Below, piece after piece: positions 60,013 through 64,000 of a DNA stretch of 64,000 bases. Location of the stretch: assembly GCA_030704225.1 (NCBI GenBank), contig CP131915.1:3472001-3536000 (forward strand), written 5' to 3'. The stretch's first letter is position 1. The number at the start of each line of letters is the position of its first letter. The stretch is from Kosakonia sp. H02. GTDB taxonomy: Bacteria; Pseudomonadota; Gammaproteobacteria; Enterobacterales; Enterobacteriaceae. The notes beneath the pieces are model-generated. The model was given only the letters and a program-made list of their open reading frames with translations. It searched no databases and was not told the origin of the DNA. Position numbers and translations under genes: made by a program.

Positions 60013-61554
60013 TTACCACCACACCTCGGCTTGTGCACCCACGGTGAACTGATCTTTTCGACCATCGCCAAACTGGAACTGGCTGATGGCGGTATCTTGC
60101 GCACGCAGCCAGGTGGTATAGAAGCGCAGCTCCGGTCTCGATGCCAGCAGGCTGGTATCAACTTTCAGCGCATGATAAAGCGTCGCTTTGTAGCCTTTTT
60201 CATGATAATCCACGCCCTGCTGTTTGTTGGTCTGCTTAAACCACGCCAGCTCTACCCCCGTCTGGTTGTGGTTATCCCAAATCCAGGCCGGACGCAGCAC
60301 TGTACGGTAACTGCGAAAATCCGTATGCGCACCGGTGTCATAGCTGTAGATATCCTGCCCGGCTGAGTAAACCAGCGCATGGGCCAGCACGGTTTGCGAG
60401 GTAGGATAAAACTCGCCCTGCGAAATGACGCGGTAGGCTTTGCCGTAGGTGTGATCGCCATAGTAGTTATCGCGATAGCCATAAGTCGCACCGGCGTTGG
60501 AAATCAGCGCAAAACCACTGGCAAGGGCGTTATCCGCTGCCTGTACGGTCAGTTCCTCAAAACCGCCCCGCTTAAAGTTGTGTCGCAAGATCCCGCCCGC
60601 TAACCACGCGTCTTTGATGCTGTAGTAACGTCCGCTCTTTTCGTGTGCTTTGTAGCTGTCGGATTTGTTCGCCAGGGAATAACGCCCAATCAGCTCCAGC
60701 GTGGTGTCATCCCCCACCGGCAGTTCTTTGTAGCGGATGTCGACGCTGTTGGTATTGACCTGCATAACGTCGCGCGTTGCCGGGTAGCTAACCGCATGTG
60801 CGTCCAGGTCCTGGCGTACCAGCGCGACGTTAAGTTTGCCCGCACCCAGTTGCCAGTTTTCTATGCCTATCCCTGCGCCGCTGTCGGTCTGGTGGTTTTT
60901 CCAGTCCAGCATCTGGATTTCATATTTCGGCAGGTTATGTTTACCGACCCACAAATCCGCTTCCGGGGCAAAGGGCAGGAATCCGCGCGTGGTGAGAAAA
61001 ATATCGGAAAATTGCAGCATGTTTTCGGAGTCTTTATCAAACCAGGCACTGCCATACTGCGCGCCGACATTGCCGTCTAACTGCACGACGGCATAGGCGG
61101 ATTTCCCATTTTGCTCATACACCCGCTGCTTTAATACCAGATCGAACCAGGATGAGTATTCATTACCAAAACGCCCCAGCGAACCGATAGCATACTCTTT
61201 TGGCGATCCATTGCTGGCGGCTCCCCAGCCAGAACGTAAATAACCGTTATAAGAGAAACCAATATCCTCTTTTACAAAGTCGCTGATCTCTTTTAGCGTG
61301 AACGGCTCTTTTTCTGCCGTCTGCATGTTATTTGTTGAGGAATCATTGATGACAGTTATAACTGAATCGGGTTGTGCGTTATGTGCTGCGGCCTTTTTAT
61401 AGTGCGTCAGTTCTGCTTTTGTTTTCGCCAGCTCTGCCGTGTTTTCTTGCAACGTTTTTTCCAGCAGAGCAAGCCGTTCTTCAACGGTTAAACCTTGCGC
61501 ACTGGCGTTTGTGCAGAGGGCAGAAATAAACAGAACGAGTAAGGACTTATTCAT
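60013..61554 (-). CDS. LamB-type carbohydrate porin (BglH/ScrY-like)
   Basis: Outer-membrane maltoporin-family channel of 513 residues. A signal peptide of about 19 residues ends ASA before QGLTVEE; a coiled-coil extension follows (about 22-55, EERLALLEKTLQENTAEL then AKTKAELTHYKK), as in ScrY and BglH. The barrel starts near residue 98 (FSYNGYLRSGWGAASNGS) and ends in the aromatic WW C-terminus. Length lies near BglH (538) and ScrY (505). It is convergent to chb and has no adjacent regulator, so it may serve beta-glucosides or chito-oligosaccharides; the substrate is not decided by sequence. Confidence 0.85.
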   Translation of the reverse strand: MNKSLLVLFISALCTNASAQGLTVEERLALLEKTLQENTAELAKTKAELTHYKKAAAHNAQPDSVITVINDSSTNNMQTAEKEPFTLKEISDFVKEDIGFSYNGYLRSGWGAASNGSPKEYAIGSLGRFGNEYSSWFDLVLKQRVYEQNGKSAYAVVQLDGNVGAQYGSAWFDKDSENMLQFSDIFLTTRGFLPFAPEADLWVGKHNLPKYEIQMLDWKNHQTDSGAGIGIENWQLGAGKLNVALVRQDLDAHAVSYPATRDVMQVNTNSVDIRYKELPVGDDTTLELIGRYSLANKSDSYKAHEKSGRYYSIKDAWLAGGILRHNFKRGGFEELTVQAADNALASGFALISNAGATYGYRDNYYGDHTYGKAYRVISQGEFYPTSQTVLAHALVYSAGQDIYSYDTGAHTDFRSYRTVLRPAWIWDNHNQTGVELAWFKQTNKQQGVDYHEKGYKATLYHALKVDTSLLASRPELRFYTTWLRAQDTAISQFQFGDGRKDQFTVGAQAEVWW

Positions 61555-61874
61555 AATAACTAATCCATTTATAGATATATAAGCGCACCGAATAAATGGT
61601 TCGCTTAATTTATTAGCGCACTTTCCCGTGGCTAAGCGAAATATAAGAAAATTAACAAAATGCGTGATGCATAAGATTATTTATTGACTTGTTAAATATT
61701 CAGATAATTAACCCTCCCGACAATGCAAATGTAATTAAGAGGGAGCATATTCGGTCAGGATGTTTCTTTGTGTCTATAAAGATATATCCGTTTTTAGATC
61801 TCTCTCGCAGAGAAATAGCGATGAAATTTCACAAATCCGCAGATTGGTTCCTATACTTTTCGCGGAGGTTATTA
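61555..61874. other. AT-rich intergenic region, porin promoter side
   Basis: 320 bases without a supported gene. It must hold the promoter of the minus-strand porin and of the plus-strand pair that follows. I see AT-rich stretches and a TATACT at 61852-61857, but no convincing paired promoter, CRP site or terminator. Confidence 0.4.
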
Positions 61875-62072
61875 ATGAGAAAACTACTACGCTCTTTATT
61901 TGACAGCCCTGACAAACTGTTGCAGGTGATGAGCCACAGCGAGATTCAGGATTCCATCGAAGACGGTGAACGCATTGTGATCGATGCCGATGGCAATGCC
62001 TCGGTGAATATTCACTGCAAGCGGGTACAGGAAGACTTTAAACGGCATGTTGATGCATTAAAGAGGGCTTAG
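61875..62072 (+). CDS. Hypothetical 65-residue protein
   Basis: Charged small protein beginning MRKLLRSLFDSPDKLLQVMS and ending in a basic segment. The GGAGG ribosome site six bases upstream decides this start over in-frame ATGs at 61821 and 61689. No membrane segment or known domain is seen. It ends one base before the next gene, so the two are probably coupled. I do not recognise the family. Confidence 0.6.
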   Translation: MRKLLRSLFDSPDKLLQVMSHSEIQDSIEDGERIVIDADGNASVNIHCKRVQEDFKRHVDALKRA

Positions 62073-62073
62073 G

Positions 62074-62844
62074 ATGGGCACAGCGATATTCATGGTTCTG
62101 ATGGTTTGCGGCTACTGGTACACCTCGCACGATCTCTCTACACGCTTTAAATTCAAACGCAGCTTCGGCTGGGATGTCTACTTTTTGGTCGCTCTCTACG
62201 GCTGCGTGTTCGTGTTGCAGGGGATCATCGCGACGGCGTTTTTATGGTTCTGCTTGCTGATAAGTTCAGCCGTAATGAACGCCCTGCCCGGCGTCTTTGG
62301 CCCGGAGCAACACCACCTGCATATGACGTTTATGAACTGGACCTTTTTAGGCATTCAGGCTCCGGTAGTCATCATGCTGACTTTCGCCGTGCTGTTTTGC
62401 CTGTGGCGATCGAACTGGTCCGGCAGCGCCCGCCTGGATATCTCCGGGCGTAGGGAATTGTATAAACATTTGTCCCGCGCCAATGGCGTTGAAGGGCTGA
62501 TTTATCAATGTATGGAGCGCGGCGATCTGGCCTGGATCACCCTCAAATCCCAGCGTATTTACATTGGGATGATCCATACCGCCACGTTTGATGTGGCCGA
62601 TGCGAATAACATCGTGCTGATCCCAATGCTGAGCGGTTATCGCGATCACGAGACGCTGGATCTGCGGGTAGAGCACAACTACAGCGCCTGGTACGACGCG
62701 CATAATATCGATCTGGCTTCAGAACCGCTCTCCGCGCTGGATTTCCGCAAAGTGCTGCTGCTGTCGCAAGTCGAAAGTTTATCCCTGTTCCACCCTTCCC
62801 AGGTGATGGCGATGGGCATTAATAAACTGAGCGTAGATGAGTAA
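62074..62844 (+). CDS. Hypothetical membrane protein, three predicted spans
   Basis: Protein of 256 residues. Hydrophobic spans lie at about 3-17, 34-65 and 90-112, followed by a soluble C-terminal domain of about 145 residues (RLDISGRRELYKHLSRANGV onward, with VEGLIYQCMERGDLAWITLK). The single-base gap from the 65-residue gene implies an operon. No family is recognised; a membrane-tethered sensor or stress protein is only a guess. Confidence 0.65.
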   Translation: MGTAIFMVLMVCGYWYTSHDLSTRFKFKRSFGWDVYFLVALYGCVFVLQGIIATAFLWFCLLISSAVMNALPGVFGPEQHHLHMTFMNWTFLGIQAPVVIMLTFAVLFCLWRSNWSGSARLDISGRRELYKHLSRANGVEGLIYQCMERGDLAWITLKSQRIYIGMIHTATFDVADANNIVLIPMLSGYRDHETLDLRVEHNYSAWYDAHNIDLASEPLSALDFRKVLLLSQVESLSLFHPSQVMAMGINKLSVDE

Positions 62845-62927
62845 TTAACGGCTAAGGGATTAGCTTTATTTCGATATCCTTACGCGCGGCGAAACCGCGG
62901 CAACCGCAGACAGCGCACAACTCAGTT

Positions 62928-63251
62928 TCAGACCCAGTCTTCAATCGTGCAATCCAGTGGCCGGAGCGGGGGTGTGATCCGGCCAATCTCTTCTTCAATA
63001 TTGAATTCCGTCAGATCTTCCGCCGTGGCGAGCAGGTAAGTGTGCCCTTCCGGCGATAGCCATTCGGTAATGAAATATTGCTCCTTGCGCGAGAGCTCGA
63101 TTTTCTTTTTCCCTGCCCTGTCAAAGAACTGACCGTAACGCTCATCATGTTTTGACAGGTTCAACCCCATTGACGGGTAGACGCCGCGCCACACTTCACC
63201 GTGATGTTTGCCGCCTAGCACAAGATACTCCTGCATTATCTTCTTGCTCAT
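62928..63251 (-). CDS. Hypothetical 107-residue protein
   Basis: Small soluble protein, charged and rich in lysine and glutamate, with SPEGHTYLLATAEDLTEFNI and an acidic C-terminus ending EDWV. It has a GGAG-type ribosome site (GAGGAGCGC) before the ATG at 63251; an internal ATG at 63236 is an alternative. It stands alone on the minus strand between two plus-strand units. No family is recognised. Confidence 0.55.
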   Translation of the reverse strand: MSKKIMQEYLVLGGKHHGEVWRGVYPSMGLNLSKHDERYGQFFDRAGKKKIELSRKEQYFITEWLSPEGHTYLLATAEDLTEFNIEEEIGRITPPLRPLDCTIEDWV

Positions 63252-63396
63252 TTGCGCTCCTCGTTAAGGTCTTTCCCTAAGCGTAGCCAAAGAGCGGCGC
63301 TTGCACATTCACCCTTGCAGGCCTGGTGCAGACCTTTTTCAGCAACTATAACTTTTAAGACACTATTCAGGATGAATCGTCGTGTTGTGGAGGAGT

Positions 63397-64000
63397 ATGA
63401 GTTATTTGATGTGGATGGCGGCCACGGGTGGCCTGTTACTGTTGATGTCCTTGTCGTATGGCTGGATTAGCCGGGTACCGATTCCCGTTTTCGGGCTCTA
63501 TTTAATCGTCGGTATTATCTGCGGCCCCTGGGAGATGGGCATCCTGAACATTGATATTGCGGCGCATGCGCACCTGACCAGCCGCATTACCGAAATCGCC
63601 ATGGCGGCCTCGCTGTTTATCACCGGGCTGAAAATTCGCCTGCCGCTCACCTCTCCTTACTGGAAGATGGGCATCAAGCTGGCGCTGCCCGCTATGCTGT
63701 TGACCATTGGCGGGATTATGGTCGCCGCGCATTATCTTATTAATCTCTCATGGCCGTTATCGCTGGCGCTGGGCGCTATTTTGGCACCAACCGATCCGGT
63801 GCTGGCAAGCCTGGTGGCTATCAATGACGCACGGGATGACGATCAGCTACGCATCGCGTTGTCCAGCGAGGCGGGCCTCAATGACGGCACGGCGTTACCT
63901 TTTTTGATGCTGGCGCTTATCTGGTATCAGGCCGACGGTGCGCCAACATCTGAAGAACTCTTGAAATGGTTTAGCGTCGATTTGGTGTGGGCCCTGGTCG
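63397..64000 (+). CDS. Sodium/proton antiporter, CPA1 family, partial
   Basis: N-terminal 201 residues of a cation:proton antiporter that continues past the window edge. Six or so membrane spans are visible. The CPA1 motifs PTDPVLASLV (near 132) and SSEAGLNDGTALPFL (near 156) carry the ion-binding acidic residues. The ATG at 63397 has a strong GGAGG site six bases upstream. The end of the protein and any C-terminal regulatory domain are not visible. Confidence 0.88.
   Translation, partial: MSYLMWMAATGGLLLLMSLSYGWISRVPIPVFGLYLIVGIICGPWEMGILNIDIAAHAHLTSRITEIAMAASLFITGLKIRLPLTSPYWKMGIKLALPAMLLTIGGIMVAAHYLINLSWPLSLALGAILAPTDPVLASLVAINDARDDDQLRIALSSEAGLNDGTALPFLMLALIWYQADGAPTSEELLKWFSVDLVWALV

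Noticed and set aside
61821..61874. Earlier starts for the 65-residue protein
   Set aside because: ATG at 61821 and 61689 have weak ribosome sites, and the added residues show no family support.
63371..63470. Short frame overlapping the antiporter start
   Set aside because: It is out of frame with the antiporter, ends quickly and the strong GGAGG site serves the antiporter ATG.
1..64000. tRNA, rRNA, CRISPR arrays, insertion sequences and prophage genes
   Set aside because: None was seen on reading both strands; only REP-type palindromes and the structured element after fhlA are repetitive.

Overview
The window is chromosomal DNA from a member of the Enterobacteriaceae, most likely a Kosakonia/Enterobacter/Klebsiella-type organism; the genus is an inference. 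The backbone order mltB - srlAEBD-gutM-srlR-gutQ - norR/norVW - hypF/hydN - ascG/ascFB - hycIHGFEDCBA/hypABCDE - fhlA - ygbA is the Escherichia coli order, and most proteins are close to E. coli family lengths with highly similar motifs. GC is high, genes are densely packed with many ATGA overlaps, and REP-type palindromes lie in several gaps.

Layout. (1) 1-2450, minus strand: a zinc-type ABC importer (aztABC-like), preceded by a 36-codon membrane ORF and a Zur-like box. (2) 2539-3621: mltB. (3) 3888-8833: glucitol PTS operon with regulators and gutQ. (4) 8830-13102: nitric oxide detoxification, divergent norR and norVW with three NorR boxes. (5) 13083-18182: hydN-fdhF-hypF operon in which the formate dehydrogenase has cysteine where E. 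coli FdhF has selenocysteine. (6) 18191-22403: asc beta-glucoside system. (7) 22431-31242: accessory block with a YghA-like reductase, a GH15 enzyme, a type II toxin-antitoxin pair, a second beta-glucoside PTS with its own LacI repressor, an aldo/keto reductase and a degenerate GGDEF protein. (8) 31254-44987: formate hydrogenlyase structural genes, hydrogenase maturation genes and fhlA, with sigma-54 promoters and candidate FhlA sites. (9) 44993-45772: a REP-bounded structured non-coding element, then ygbA with an NsrR box. (10) 45942-54952: LysR regulator, M20 amidohydrolase, complete peptide-type ABC importer and an MmgE/PrpD protein, where E. coli has mutS. (11) 55196-59977: chitobiose operon chbB-C-R-F-G lacking chbA. 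(12) 60013-61554: LamB-type porin. (13) 61875-63251: genes I do not recognise. (14) 63397-64000: start of a sodium/proton antiporter running off the window.

How it works together: much of the window serves anaerobic fermentation and sugar scavenging. FhlA with sigma-54 would drive hyc, hyp and hydN-fdhF-hypF to make formate hydrogenlyase and its NiFe-site maturation proteins; NorR and NsrR sites answer nitric oxide; and two beta-glucoside PTS loci appear to share related LacI-type operators and the single phospho-beta-glucosidase AscB. The least explained parts are the small ORF ahead of aztA, the structured element after fhlA, the amidohydrolase/ABC/PrpD cluster, the chb operon without EIIA, and the 65-aa/256-aa membrane gene pair.
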